Assembly: GCF_007753265.1 (NCBI RefSeq) | Contig: NZ_CP036349.1 | Coordinates: 5,392,862-5,456,861 of the forward strand | Direction of reading: 5' to 3' | DNA: 64,000 nt | DNA from: Botrimarina mediterranea | Lineage (GTDB): Bacteria; Planctomycetota; Planctomycetia; Pirellulales; Lacipirellulaceae | Shown here: positions 34,019 through 42,876 of the stretch, piece after piece | Layout of the letters: the number at the start of each line of letters is the position of its first letter | Numbering within the stretch: position 1 is the first letter of the stretch | Notes under the pieces: generated by a model | What the model was told of the DNA's origin: nothing | Databases searched by the model: none | Seen by the model: the letters and a program-made list of their open reading frames with translations, nothing else | Program-made: the position numbers and the translations under genes

Positions 34019-36342
34019 ATGTCGCCACGTTTTCTGAAAGTCTCGTCCGCTGGCTCGTCGCGTCGAGTTGGCAGCTGGCGCTGTTCATCGCGGTGGTCGC
34101 CATCGCAGCGATGCTCTTGAAGAACGCGGCGCCGCGGCTGCGTCACGGTTTGTGGCTGCTGGTGCTCGTGAAGGCGTTGCTGCCGCCGACGCTCGGCGGC
34201 CCGTCGCTGCCGGCGCCGTGGGCGGCCGGCAATTGGGCCGTCGCGCCAGTGACGAGTCGCCTGCCGGATACCGCCCGCGAACTGGTGACGCTCTCCGCGG
34301 AAGAGACCCCACCGGTCGAAAGTCCCGCCGGTCCGACCGCGTCACTCCTCGCCAAGACAGAGGCGACGTCGACAGCCGACGTTAGAAACACCTGGGAGCG
34401 TCCCTCGCTCTTCACGATGCTTGCCGCCGGTTGGTTAATCGGCGTCGTCGTGGTCGCCACGGCGCTAGTTGCGGGTTACGCCCGCGTCCGTCGCGCAATC
34501 AGCAAACTGGAATCGATCGACGAGGGCCCCGCGCGGGTGGCTTTAGAACGGGCCGCCATCGCGATCGGCCTGCCCGACGCCGACGGCGTTGACCTCCGCC
34601 TCAGCGAAACACCGGCCGCGACGTTCCTCATCGGCGTGCGGCGGCCGACCATCGTGATCTCGCGCGCGACGATCGACGAACTCGCCCCGGACGAACTCGT
34701 CGGCGTCTTCGCCCACGAGCTCGTTCACTGGCGCCGGCGCGACACGCTCGTCGGTTGGCTGCAGGCGGTCGTCGTCACGCTCTACTGGTTCCACCCGCTG
34801 GTGTGGTGGGCTTCGACGCGGCTCCGCGACGAACGCGAACGCTGCTGCGACGACGAGGTGCTCCGTCGGTCGGCCGTCGCGCCCGACCGTTACGGCGAGG
34901 CGATTGTCCGTTCGCTCACGCTCGGCCACGGGCGGCCCAGCGGCCTGTCCGCCCCCATGCCACTCGCCGCGGCGGGCATGGTCGGCGTTTTCGAACGCGG
35001 CTCGGCGCTCCAACAACGAATGGAGGACATCATGGCGTTCCAACCCACCCGCGGCCGCTTCGGCTGGCCATCGCTGGCGCTGCTCGCGGCGTTCGCAGCG
35101 GTCTTCGTGCCGCTAGCCGGCGCGTCGATCGCGGCGAAGTCGCAGGGCGAGGTCGAGCTCGTGCAGTTGAGCCTCGACGACACGTCCGAGTCGGGCCTCA
35201 AGGTCGAACCCGATGCGGAGATAAAGGTCGAAGGCAAGGCCTCGACGCGGGTCACCACCAAGTGGGCGACGACCGTCTGCCTCGCCGAGATCGAGAAGCC
35301 CGACGTCGAGGACGCGCAGCTCATCTACAGCGCGATGGTTCGATCCGACCTCGATCAGTCGGCGTCACTCGAAATGTGGGCCCACGTCGATGGCGGCGTC
35401 TACTTCTCACGCAACCCGAACGTCGCCGTCTTCGGCAAGAGCGACTGGAAACGGCTGGAGATCCCGTTCTTCTTCAAGGCGGGGCAGCGCCCCGACAAGG
35501 TGACGCTCAACCTGATCATCGGTGGTCCGGGCACGGTCTGGGTGGACGACATCCGCCTCACGAAGCGACCCCTCAACGGCGTCGGCTCCGCGGCGGCGGG
35601 TGAGAAGCTGTCGCCGGTGAAGAAGGGAGTCATTGCAGACAAGGCCGAGAAGGAAGCTACCGCCGACCTGCCTTATCCTTCGGTCATCAAAACGGTCCCT
35701 GAGATCGGCGCCACCGATGTGAGTCCTTCGCTTGACGAGATTCGCGTCACCTTCGATCGCGACATGAACCCCGGCGGCATGAGTTGGACCGGCGGCGGCG
35801 AGAACTTTCCTACCTACGATGAAAGCCGCAAGGCGAGATGGATCAACGCCCGCACCTGTGTGTTACCTGTGCTGCTAGAGAAGGGTAAGTTCTATCGCGT
35901 CGGCATCAACGCCAAGAGCGCGCAGAACTTCAATAGCGCCGATGGCACGCCAGCGGCTCATGCCGTGATCGCGTTTGCGACCGAGAGGGCGAAACGCTCG
36001 GTCGCAAACAAAGTGAAAGCGCCGGAGATCGTTGAGCTGTCCCCTCCGAACGGGGCGACAATCGTTCCTTCCATCGATCAAAAAGAGATTAGCGTCACGT
36101 TCAACACGAAGATGGGGCAAGGGACATCCATCGTAAAGACAGGCGGCAAGATGCCTGATTTCGCAAAGGAAGACGCCGTGCGCTGGAGCAAGGACGGCCG
36201 CACTTGCACGATGACCGTCACCCTAAAACCCGGCACTAAGTATGAACTAGGGATCAACGGCTCACACGCCATCAACTTCCAAAGTGACGACGGCGTGCCG
36301 GCGCCAGCGACGGTGTGGAGCTTCACGACGAAAAGCAAGTAA
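34015..36342 (+). CDS. M56 (BlaR1-like) membrane metalloprotease with extracellular Ig-like domains
   Basis: The product has 775 residues. N-terminal membrane helices (about 18-36, 40-60, 122-145) frame an M56 zinc protease with VFAHELVHWRRRD (HExxH at about residue 235) and WFHPLVWWASTRLRDERERC with the third ligand region ERCCDDEVL. A further helix at about 345-365 leads to an extracytoplasmic part: a carbohydrate-module-like beta domain (about 380-520) and two Ig-like (Big_5/SbsA type) domains at about 560-665 and 680-775. There is no penicillin-binding sensor, so it is not a beta-lactam receptor. It presumably cleaves the BlaI-like repressor when the outer domains sense something. Confidence 0.9.
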   Translation: MNVATFSESLVRWLVASSWQLALFIAVVAIAAMLLKNAAPRLRHGLWLLVLVKALLPPTLGGPSLPAPWAAGNWAVAPVTSRLPDTARELVTLSAEETPPVESPAGPTASLLAKTEATSTADVRNTWERPSLFTMLAAGWLIGVVVVATALVAGYARVRRAISKLESIDEGPARVALERAAIAIGLPDADGVDLRLSETPAATFLIGVRRPTIVISRATIDELAPDELVGVFAHELVHWRRRDTLVGWLQAVVVTLYWFHPLVWWASTRLRDERERCCDDEVLRRSAVAPDRYGEAIVRSLTLGHGRPSGLSAPMPLAAAGMVGVFERGSALQQRMEDIMAFQPTRGRFGWPSLALLAAFAAVFVPLAGASIAAKSQGEVELVQLSLDDTSESGLKVEPDAEIKVEGKASTRVTTKWATTVCLAEIEKPDVEDAQLIYSAMVRSDLDQSASLEMWAHVDGGVYFSRNPNVAVFGKSDWKRLEIPFFFKAGQRPDKVTLNLIIGGPGTVWVDDIRLTKRPLNGVGSAAAGEKLSPVKKGVIADKAEKEATADLPYPSVIKTVPEIGATDVSPSLDEIRVTFDRDMNPGGMSWTGGGENFPTYDESRKARWINARTCVLPVLLEKGKFYRVGINAKSAQNFNSADGTPAAHAVIAFATERAKRSVANKVKAPEIVELSPPNGATIVPSIDQKEISVTFNTKMGQGTSIVKTGGKMPDFAKEDAVRWSKDGRTCTMTVTLKPGTKYELGINGSHAINFQSDDGVPAPATVWSFTTKSK

Positions 36343-36358
36343 AAAAATTCTTCTATCT

Positions 36359-36443
36359 TGTAGGAGGCGTCTCCGACGCCGATTACGCGCAACAATCGGT
36401 ATTGGTATGGAGAACGTAATCGGCGTCGGAGACGCCTCCTACA
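36359..36443. repeat. Palindromic repeat, family A
   Basis: The best-preserved copy. The left arm TGTAGGAGGCGTCTCCGACG then CCGATTACG and the right arm are exact reverse complements. It follows the M56 stop by 17 bases and the AAAAAAATTC tract, in a convergent spacer. Confidence 0.9.
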
Positions 36444-36535
36444 AGAATCGATTTTGACGCGTTCCGGCTCCCCGTCATCAATGACGTTGGATCGCTCGGT
36501 GCGGATGATCGTTCGTTCGGTCCGCCCAGCGGACC

Positions 36536-37432
36536 CTACTTCCACTCGATCGATGCGGTCACCGGGTAATGATCCGACGGGTAGCGGCCGTCGTACGACG
36601 TGCGCACGATCTCCGCGTCGGTCGCTCGCAGCCCCTCGGTGTGGACGATGTAATCGATCCGCCAACCCTCTTCGCCCCCTTTGAAGTCGTGGTAGGTGCG
36701 TTCGTTCTTGCCGCGTTGCGGCTGGACTTCACGGAAGCTATCGACGAGCCGTCGCGGGCCGTCGCCGAGCAACGTTGTGATTGGCTCCTTCCTCTCGGTA
36801 ACGTTGAGGTCGCCCATCACGATTGCGGGGCGGTCGCCGGCTAACTCTTCGAGCCGCTGACGGATGAGGGTGGCCGAGTAACTCCGCGCTTCGGCGGAGA
36901 CGTGGTCCCAATGCGTGTTGACCACCAGCAGCTCGCGCCCGGCGGGTTCCCCGTCGTTGTGGTCACGCAGCACGGCCCATGTCGCCACGCGCGGGCATGC
37001 GGCGCCGGGGTATGTGCTCGGCTTGTCGGGCGTTTCGCTGAGCCAGAACGTGCCGGAGTCCACTAGCTCGAAGCGATCGGCGCGGTAGTAGAGGCACGAG
37101 TGCTCGCCCGCCTCAGCGCCGTCGTCGCGACCGACGCCGACAAAGGCATGACCCGGCAACGCCGCGTCGAGCTCCTGCACTTGGTTGCGATACGCCTCTT
37201 GCACGCCAAGCAGATCAGGGTCTACGTCGCTCGCCAGCCGCAGCGCAAGTTCGCGTCGGTGGTCGCCGCTCTTGCTGAGCCAGCCCGTCGGCTTGTCGGT
37301 GGCGACGCCGCCGTCGAAGTCGCCACGCAGGTTGAACGACATGACCGTGAACGGCTCCGCGGCAAATGCTCCGACCGGGGCAAGCAAGCCTAGAACAACG
37401 AAGGCGAAAAGAAATCCGAGCAGCTTCGACAC
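36536..37432 (-). CDS. Secreted endonuclease/exonuclease/phosphatase-fold hydrolase
   Basis: The product has 298 residues. A signal peptide (MSKLLGFLFAFVVLGLLAP, cleaved near GAFAA) is followed by an EEP domain with its catalytic set: FTVMSFNLRGDF (metal-binding Asn), DLLGVQEAYRNQ (catalytic Glu), VVNTHWDHVS, PAIVMGDLNVTE (Asp and Asn) and the final YPSDHYPVTASIEW (Asp-His). Family members cleave phosphodiesters or phosphomonoesters in nucleic acids, sphingomyelin or inositol phosphates; the substrate here is not evident. Export suggests a role in phosphate or nucleic-acid use. It is monocistronic and convergent with the M56 gene. Confidence 0.92.
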   Translation of the reverse strand: MSKLLGFLFAFVVLGLLAPVGAFAAEPFTVMSFNLRGDFDGGVATDKPTGWLSKSGDHRRELALRLASDVDPDLLGVQEAYRNQVQELDAALPGHAFVGVGRDDGAEAGEHSCLYYRADRFELVDSGTFWLSETPDKPSTYPGAACPRVATWAVLRDHNDGEPAGRELLVVNTHWDHVSAEARSYSATLIRQRLEELAGDRPAIVMGDLNVTERKEPITTLLGDGPRRLVDSFREVQPQRGKNERTYHDFKGGEEGWRIDYIVHTEGLRATDAEIVRTSYDGRYPSDHYPVTASIEWK

Positions 37433-37714
37433 GATTCATTCCAATCAACAAGGACGGATCCGACCGTCGCGACTCTCGCGATGGTCCTTGCAGGATACGA
37501 CGAATCATACAACGAGGCGACTCACCAAGCCGCAACGGCGTCTGGTCCCCCACCAACCAAACTGGGGCCTCACTTCACAGCATGAGGCCGTTCGCCCGGC
37601 GAAAACAGCTTCTTTCGCCGCTAAGGAGGCTTCGGCACGCAAGTTGCCGCTTCTGACTATCACGCCTACCGTCTAAGAAGACAACCTCTTTCGCATTTGA
37701 ATAGGAGTGCCCCG

Positions 37715-38311
37715 ATGTCCGCAACTCCACTCGACCCCCACGCGCCGTTCAGTTACCTCTCGCCAGAGCCGCCCCTCGCAGGCGCGTCATCGAGGGCTCC
37801 GGCGAACCCCGCGCTGCCTCAAGGCCGCGTCGGCTTCTATCAGTCGCCAGATCAAGCGCGGGACGCCGTTAAGATGCTCGTCAACAGCGGCTTCGACTCC
37901 AAGCACGTCTACGTGTTGTACCGCGATAAGGACGAAACCTTCGACACCCTCGGCACCTGGGTCCCCGTCGAGCCGCCCTCCCAAGATTCGGGCCGGGTAT
38001 TCATGGCGACTCATGGAGCGGGCTTCGGCATCGTCGGCGGCGCGTTCTTAGCGACGATCGTGGCGTGGCCGATTGCGGTGGTCGCAGCGGGCGTCGGCGG
38101 CTTGGCCGGCGGAGCCATCGGGGCGATGCTCGGCACGGGAACGTTCAGCAGCGATGAGACTCGCCGCCTAGTCGAGCACTACCACGACCGCATCGCCCAA
38201 GGCGCCGTCGTCGTCGTGGTCAAGCCGACTGAAGGCGAAGACCCCGCGAAGATGGAGAGGGCGGCAAAGCTGCTTGCTACCGCGGCGGACGACGAGCCAC
38301 TTGAGGGGTAA
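37715..38311 (+). CDS. Glycine-zipper membrane protein with a YflT-like N-domain
   Basis: The product has 198 residues. Residues about 35-95 (VGFYQSPDQARDAVKMLVNS, GFDSKHVYVLYRD) look like the general-stress-protein 17M/YflT domain, which adopts a small alpha/beta fold. A Gly-rich membrane-hairpin-like region (about 108-150: GAGFGIVGGAFLATIVAWPI, VGGLAGGAIGAMLGTG) is a glycine zipper. The C-terminal part (about 155-180) has VVVVVKPTEGED. The ATG at 37715 has AGGAG 7 bases upstream; a TTG six codons earlier lacks one. It may respond to envelope or general stress by analogy, but this is not demonstrated. Confidence 0.8.
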   Translation: MSATPLDPHAPFSYLSPEPPLAGASSRAPANPALPQGRVGFYQSPDQARDAVKMLVNSGFDSKHVYVLYRDKDETFDTLGTWVPVEPPSQDSGRVFMATHGAGFGIVGGAFLATIVAWPIAVVAAGVGGLAGGAIGAMLGTGTFSSDETRRLVEHYHDRIAQGAVVVVVKPTEGEDPAKMERAAKLLATAADDEPLEG

Positions 38312-38321
38312 TCGCAAGATA

Positions 38322-41300
38322 CTACACGTCAACGACGACGCCCTCTTCGAATACGCAGGCGACGGCGGCTTCAACCGCTTCTTCTGAGTCATCGACGTAA
38401 CGCATTTCGGGCACGGCACGCTTATCGAGCACGACTTGAACTTTACAAAGGCGATATCCTTCAATGTCGATATTGATCGCAAGCCGGGTCCGCCAATCCC
38501 CGACTTCGGCTAAGGCTCGGTCAATCGTCTCTGCGTAACTTGAAGAGTATGCACTGCCATCTTTCGGCGTCGAATCGATTAGGAACGCCGGCGAGATCGG
38601 CGATGCCGCTTCAAAGGCGCCAATGTCGATGCGCAGCCCGCCCGACCCGCCGTCGAGCACGCGCGGGAAGCCGTCGCCGCGCTGATCGTCTTCACCCGTT
38701 GAGCTGAAACCAAGAATGCTCCACGGAACGGCGGTGCGAGTTGGGTCGCCCGCGTCGATGGCGGGACTCCCCGCCAGCAATGCATGGGTCCATGTCGGCC
38801 CGCCATTGTCTTGCAACGGCCCGAGCAGCGGATCGACGTTTAGTAGGTTGCCGACACCCGTCGCGGCATCGATCCCCGAGCCGGTCGTGTCGCCAATCAG
38901 TGAATATACGACGCTGATGCCGGTGTCCAGCACTCGTTGCAGATCGGGGCTGCCGGCAGGCGCGACGTTCCCCGCCAGTATCGTCCCGTGAAGGCGTCCC
39001 GAAGCCGAGGTGAGGTAGGCGCCGCCGCCGACCGAGTCGGCCGCATTGGCTGTAATCGTGCTGTGTGTCGCCGACAGGTCTCTTGCATAGACACCACCAC
39101 CGAGCGTGTTGGCGCCCTCGACAGAATTGCCGCTGACGGTGCTCTGGACGAGCTCGACAAAGCCAACGCTATAAACGCCTCCCCCACGGGCGTTGTCGCC
39201 AACAGCACGATTCCCACTTACCGTGCTGCGGTAGAACCTGGCGTAGTTAGTTCTGCCAAGGTTCACGCCGCCGCCCTTGACGCCCGGCCCTTCGACTAGG
39301 TTGTCACTGATAGTCGAGTCGATAGCAACGAGTTCGCTCGCACTGATCCCACCGGCCAAGGGGTACGAAGAGGCGCCCCATGTCGGCGAGAAAATCAGAT
39401 GGTTCCCGGTGACGGTGGATCGCTCGAGAACAATACGAGACGGCGTCCCCTGAATACCAGCGGCAAAATGCAAACCCAGTACCGTGCTTTGCAGCGTTGG
39501 ATCGAATACTGTCGAGTTTCCTCGAATAACACTGTCGCTGATAAGGAGGTGGTCATCAGCCGTCGCCAAGCCGCCGCCTTGATTTCCGGATACCGTGGTC
39601 CCACGAATCTCCTCCTGCACGATAGCGCCGAATCCCGCATTGCGGCTGATGACGCTGTCGTAGATGGAGCGCGCTGATACTCCATTCAACTGATTATCGA
39701 TGACATGAGTACGGAGGAACGTAGCGTTGACGGGGTAGGAGTAACCCGCGAGAACATAGGAAGGTGTAATCCGACCCGTGACCGGATCGAGAGGGCCAGA
39801 GTTGTCGGCGAGGACGACATCCGTGAACGAGACGACCGGTTGCGAGGACGGGCTGACGGGGCTGTCGATCGAGACGATCGCCTGCCTCAACGAATCGGTC
39901 CAAGAGCTGGCAATAGCGTTGTCGGAGATCGAAATTGCTTCGACGAATACCGCTCCCCGAGAGGTGATTGCTCCGCCATTCCGCAAGGCCGTGTTGCCGC
40001 TGACGGAACTGCCGACGATTGAAACAACCGGCGTTCCCGTTGGGTGATTGGCGCCGCCGACGGTGCGGCCTTCGGCGTAAATCCCGGCGCCGTAGGCGGC
40101 CGAGTTGCCATCGACGACGCTGTCCAGCAGCGATGCGGTTCCACGGGCGTAGATGCCGCCGCCTTTCGTAGAAGTTGGATTGACAACCGTGTTGTCTTCA
40201 ACGTGGCTGCGCACTAGCGAGACGCTGCCCATCGCGGCAATTCCCACGCCGCCGGGCGTCCCGAGATAACCGTAGGTTCCCCCTGTTTCCGTGACTGAGA
40301 AGCCGCGGACCGTGCTATCTACGAGTTCGACATTGCCTACTAAAGGCAGGCTGCCATTCCCGCTAGCGACGATCCCGACGCCCGACAAGCCTTCGAGCGT
40401 GCTGCCAATCAGCGTTACGGTTCCCGGAGCGACGATTCCGCCGCCAACGGCGCCTATAATTGAGCTGTCTATCAATTGCACCGACGGGGCGACGTCGAGG
40501 CGTACATACGGCCATTGCGGGTCAAAGCCCGCCGCGACGATGGCGCCTCCACCGCCCACGGGGAGCGCCTCCACGTTACGCAGGTGGCTGCGTACGAGCG
40601 TGACGTCGCCTACGGCGTAGATGGCGCTGCCGCTGCCGCCGGTTGCCGTACTCAGTGTGCCGGAGGTGGCGCCGTCGATAGTCGTATCCGTCAGATGGAC
40701 GGGCCCACGCGCGAAAATGGCGCCACCCTGGCCGATGATCTGACCGTCGTAGCGGCGGCCGCTGAGATTGTCGAATAACTGGCAATCGATCAGCATCAAC
40801 GTGCCGGTCATCAAGGAATTGACTGCCCCGCCGCCACCGAACTGCCCAACGCCATTCTCGATCGTCAACCCGATCAGCGTGACGTCGAAATCGTTGTTCG
40901 TGTTGACGTGGAAGGCGTTGATGTGCAGTCCGGTCGTCCGCTCGCCCGCATCGAGCGTGATCCCCTCGGGCAATATCGAAGCGTCGATCGTCAGCTCCGA
41001 TTCGATCTGGTAGTACCTGCCAGAGTTCGTTGTCCCAACCTCGATCACGCCGCCGGAGAGGGCGGGGTCGAACGTGATGCGGTCGGCCCAGGCGTTCTCG
41101 TTCGTGTAGTTGATCGCCTCGCGGAGCGTCGTGCGGCCGTTGTAGATGTCGCCGTCGTCGTCGTCCGCTAGGTCGTTGACCTCGACCTTCGCGACATAGC
41201 GATCCCCGTAGCGCGAGACCCAGAGCAGGCGGTCCGTCTCGTCAACGAGGCCGTCGCCGGTCGCGTCGCCCGTGCTGAGCGGGGCGACGCTCAAGCCCAG

Positions 41301-42755
41301 GCTGTCACGCCAGACCGTGTAATCGGCGGCGTCGAAGCGGCCATCGCCATTGAAGTCGCCGGGCGCCGCGGTGACCGGCCCTTGGGCCTCGACCGCGCCG
41401 ATGTCTATCCGCCCGCCGACGACACGCTGGTAAGGCCCGCCGCGCTGGTCCGTCGCGCCCGGCAACTCTGTGTAGTCGGGGTCGCCGGCGTTGATCGCGA
41501 CGCTTCCGGGGAGGGGCGCGTGTGTAGGCGTCGGCCCGCCATTCATCGCCAGCGGCGCTAAGTGCGGGTCGAGGGGGGTCAGCTGGCTGCCGACGTAGTT
41601 GCCGTTTTCGCCGTCCACCAAGCCCTGGTTGTCGTACCCAATGACGCTGTCAGTTATGACTATCTGGGTGGAGGCCCGCAGGTCGGCGGCCGGCGACGAT
41701 TGGTAGAGTGTTCCCGCGACGATCGAATGGTCGATCTTCAGGACCGTGTCGGTATACAAGGCTTCGATCGCCGCTCGGTCCGATGTGGTCACCCGGTTAT
41801 CGAACACTGTCGAATGACGCAACGTCAGACCGAGCCGAACAGCGATAGGGGCGCCGGCGCCGGCTTTATGTCCGGAGAACGTGCTGTTGATGATGATCGA
41901 TGCGTCGACTTCGTTACCGAGGTACGCGGCCCCACCGAGGATGCTTGCCTCGTTTGCGACGAAGGTGCTGCCCATGATTGTGATCTGGTCGCCAGCATCG
42001 GGGCTGCAAATAGCGCCGCCGTACCGCGTCGAGACGTTGGCCTCAAACTGCGAGTCCGTGATCGTCGCGTCACCCGAGTTAAAAATCGCGCCACCCTCGT
42101 AAGCCTGGTTGCCAACAAAGCGGCTGTTGAAAACTTTTAGGTCGTCGTCGTTCGCGATGGCGCCGCCCCGGTTGTTCTCAAAGAAAGCGTCCCGAACGAC
42201 GAGGACGCCGGTGTTAGTGACCGCCCGCCCATGAGTGTTCAAGAAAACGACCGAATCTAGGACGAGCGATTCGGCGTTGCTCAACGCCACCGACTTGTCG
42301 AAGTTGGTGAAGGTCAGGCCGCTGATCGCGACCTCGATCCGTGTGCTGGACGACGAGTCCGTCACTTGAAGGGCCTGCCAGCCGTCGCCGGTAAAAGGAA
42401 CGCGGCTATTTCCGTTCTGCCCGTCCAGCGCCAGCAGTTCCGCCCCCGGCCCGACGATCGCCAGCGCGTCGGTGATCGTCGGCAGTTGACTGTCCAGCAG
42501 GATCGCCTGGGGCGTCGCGAAGACGGTCTCATCGAAAACGATCTCGTCCGCGATGGTCGCCGTCGCGTTCGCCAGATCAATCGCTTCGCGGAGCGATCCC
42601 GCGCCGGCGTCGGCCGTCGAGCTGACGACATAAGTCGCCAGCACGCGGCGGTCCTCCAGCGCCTCGCAGCGTAGGCGATTCCGCAGACGGGGCGACGCGA
42701 TTCGACGAGAAGAACGACGAGGCATGGGAGCAGCTTTCTTGAGGGGCGACGCCAC
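38322..42755 (-). CDS. Giant secreted right-handed beta-helix protein with central dockerin-like repeats
   Basis: The product has 1477 residues from a GTG at 42755 (ATG at 42725 is an alternative). The N-terminus is Arg-rich and carries LRCEALEDRRVLA, the planctomycete extracellular motif. Next come CSLREA-type GSLREAIDLANA (about residue 55), a beta-helix with GGAIFN/GGGIYA repeats, and two dockerin-like calcium loops (FNGDGRFDAADYTVWRDSLG and ATGDGLVDETDRLLWVSRYG, about 470-520). A second LREA segment and a much longer beta-helix (to about 1390) follow, with LVHSTI/VDSTVSGN-type coils. The last 70 residues are a different alpha/beta-looking tail. Such proteins are presumed cell-surface adhesins or polysaccharide-binding factors. 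No autotransporter barrel is seen. Confidence 0.92.
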   Translation of the reverse strand: MASPLKKAAPMPRRSSRRIASPRLRNRLRCEALEDRRVLATYVVSSTADAGAGSLREAIDLANATATIADEIVFDETVFATPQAILLDSQLPTITDALAIVGPGAELLALDGQNGNSRVPFTGDGWQALQVTDSSSSTRIEVAISGLTFTNFDKSVALSNAESLVLDSVVFLNTHGRAVTNTGVLVVRDAFFENNRGGAIANDDDLKVFNSRFVGNQAYEGGAIFNSGDATITDSQFEANVSTRYGGAICSPDAGDQITIMGSTFVANEASILGGAAYLGNEVDASIIINSTFSGHKAGAGAPIAVRLGLTLRHSTVFDNRVTTSDRAAIEALYTDTVLKIDHSIVAGTLYQSSPAADLRASTQIVITDSVIGYDNQGLVDGENGNYVGSQLTPLDPHLAPLAMNGGPTPTHAPLPGSVAINAGDPDYTELPGATDQRGGPYQRVVGGRIDIGAVEAQGPVTAAPGDFNGDGRFDAADYTVWRDSLGLSVAPLSTGDATGDGLVDETDRLLWVSRYGDRYVAKVEVNDLADDDDGDIYNGRTTLREAINYTNENAWADRITFDPALSGGVIEVGTTNSGRYYQIESELTIDASILPEGITLDAGERTTGLHINAFHVNTNNDFDVTLIGLTIENGVGQFGGGGAVNSLMTGTLMLIDCQLFDNLSGRRYDGQIIGQGGAIFARGPVHLTDTTIDGATSGTLSTATGGSGSAIYAVGDVTLVRSHLRNVEALPVGGGGAIVAAGFDPQWPYVRLDVAPSVQLIDSSIIGAVGGGIVAPGTVTLIGSTLEGLSGVGIVASGNGSLPLVGNVELVDSTVRGFSVTETGGTYGYLGTPGGVGIAAMGSVSLVRSHVEDNTVVNPTSTKGGGIYARGTASLLDSVVDGNSAAYGAGIYAEGRTVGGANHPTGTPVVSIVGSSVSGNTALRNGGAITSRGAVFVEAISISDNAIASSWTDSLRQAIVSIDSPVSPSSQPVVSFTDVVLADNSGPLDPVTGRITPSYVLAGYSYPVNATFLRTHVIDNQLNGVSARSIYDSVISRNAGFGAIVQEEIRGTTVSGNQGGGLATADDHLLISDSVIRGNSTVFDPTLQSTVLGLHFAAGIQGTPSRIVLERSTVTGNHLIFSPTWGASSYPLAGGISASELVAIDSTISDNLVEGPGVKGGGVNLGRTNYARFYRSTVSGNRAVGDNARGGGVYSVGFVELVQSTVSGNSVEGANTLGGGVYARDLSATHSTITANAADSVGGGAYLTSASGRLHGTILAGNVAPAGSPDLQRVLDTGISVVYSLIGDTTGSGIDAATGVGNLLNVDPLLGPLQDNGGPTWTHALLAGSPAIDAGDPTRTAVPWSILGFSSTGEDDQRGDGFPRVLDGGSGGLRIDIGAFEAASPISPAFLIDSTPKDGSAYSSSYAETIDRALAEVGDWRTRLAINIDIEGYRLCKVQVVLDKRAVPEMRYVDDSEEAVEAAVACVFEEGVVVDV

Positions 42756-42811
42756 CAGCGATGGCCCTCAGAATAATCCAAACCGCCCGACCCCACCGCC
42801 GCCATTTCAAC

Positions 42812-42850
42812 GAAAAAGACCCCCGCCGCTCGCGCGACGGGGGCCTTTTG
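42812..42850 (-). terminator. Terminator after the sigma factor gene
   Basis: Stem CCCCCGCCG (42820-42828) with CGACGGGGG (42835-42843), one mismatch. On the minus strand it is followed by a TCTTTTT run, and on the plus strand by CCTTTTG. It starts about 35 bases after the sigma factor stop. Confidence 0.8.
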
Positions 42851-42876
42851 CTAGGTCGATTCTTCTAGTCGTCTTC

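Noticed and set aside
33551-36342. Beta-lactam resistance regulator pair (BlaI/BlaR1)
   Set aside because: The M56 protein has no penicillin-binding domain and no beta-lactamase gene is adjacent.
38322-42755. Autotransporter
   Set aside because: The beta-helix repeats are similar, but there is no C-terminal beta-barrel; the dockerin-like repeats and LEDRRVLA motif fit planctomycete secreted proteins.
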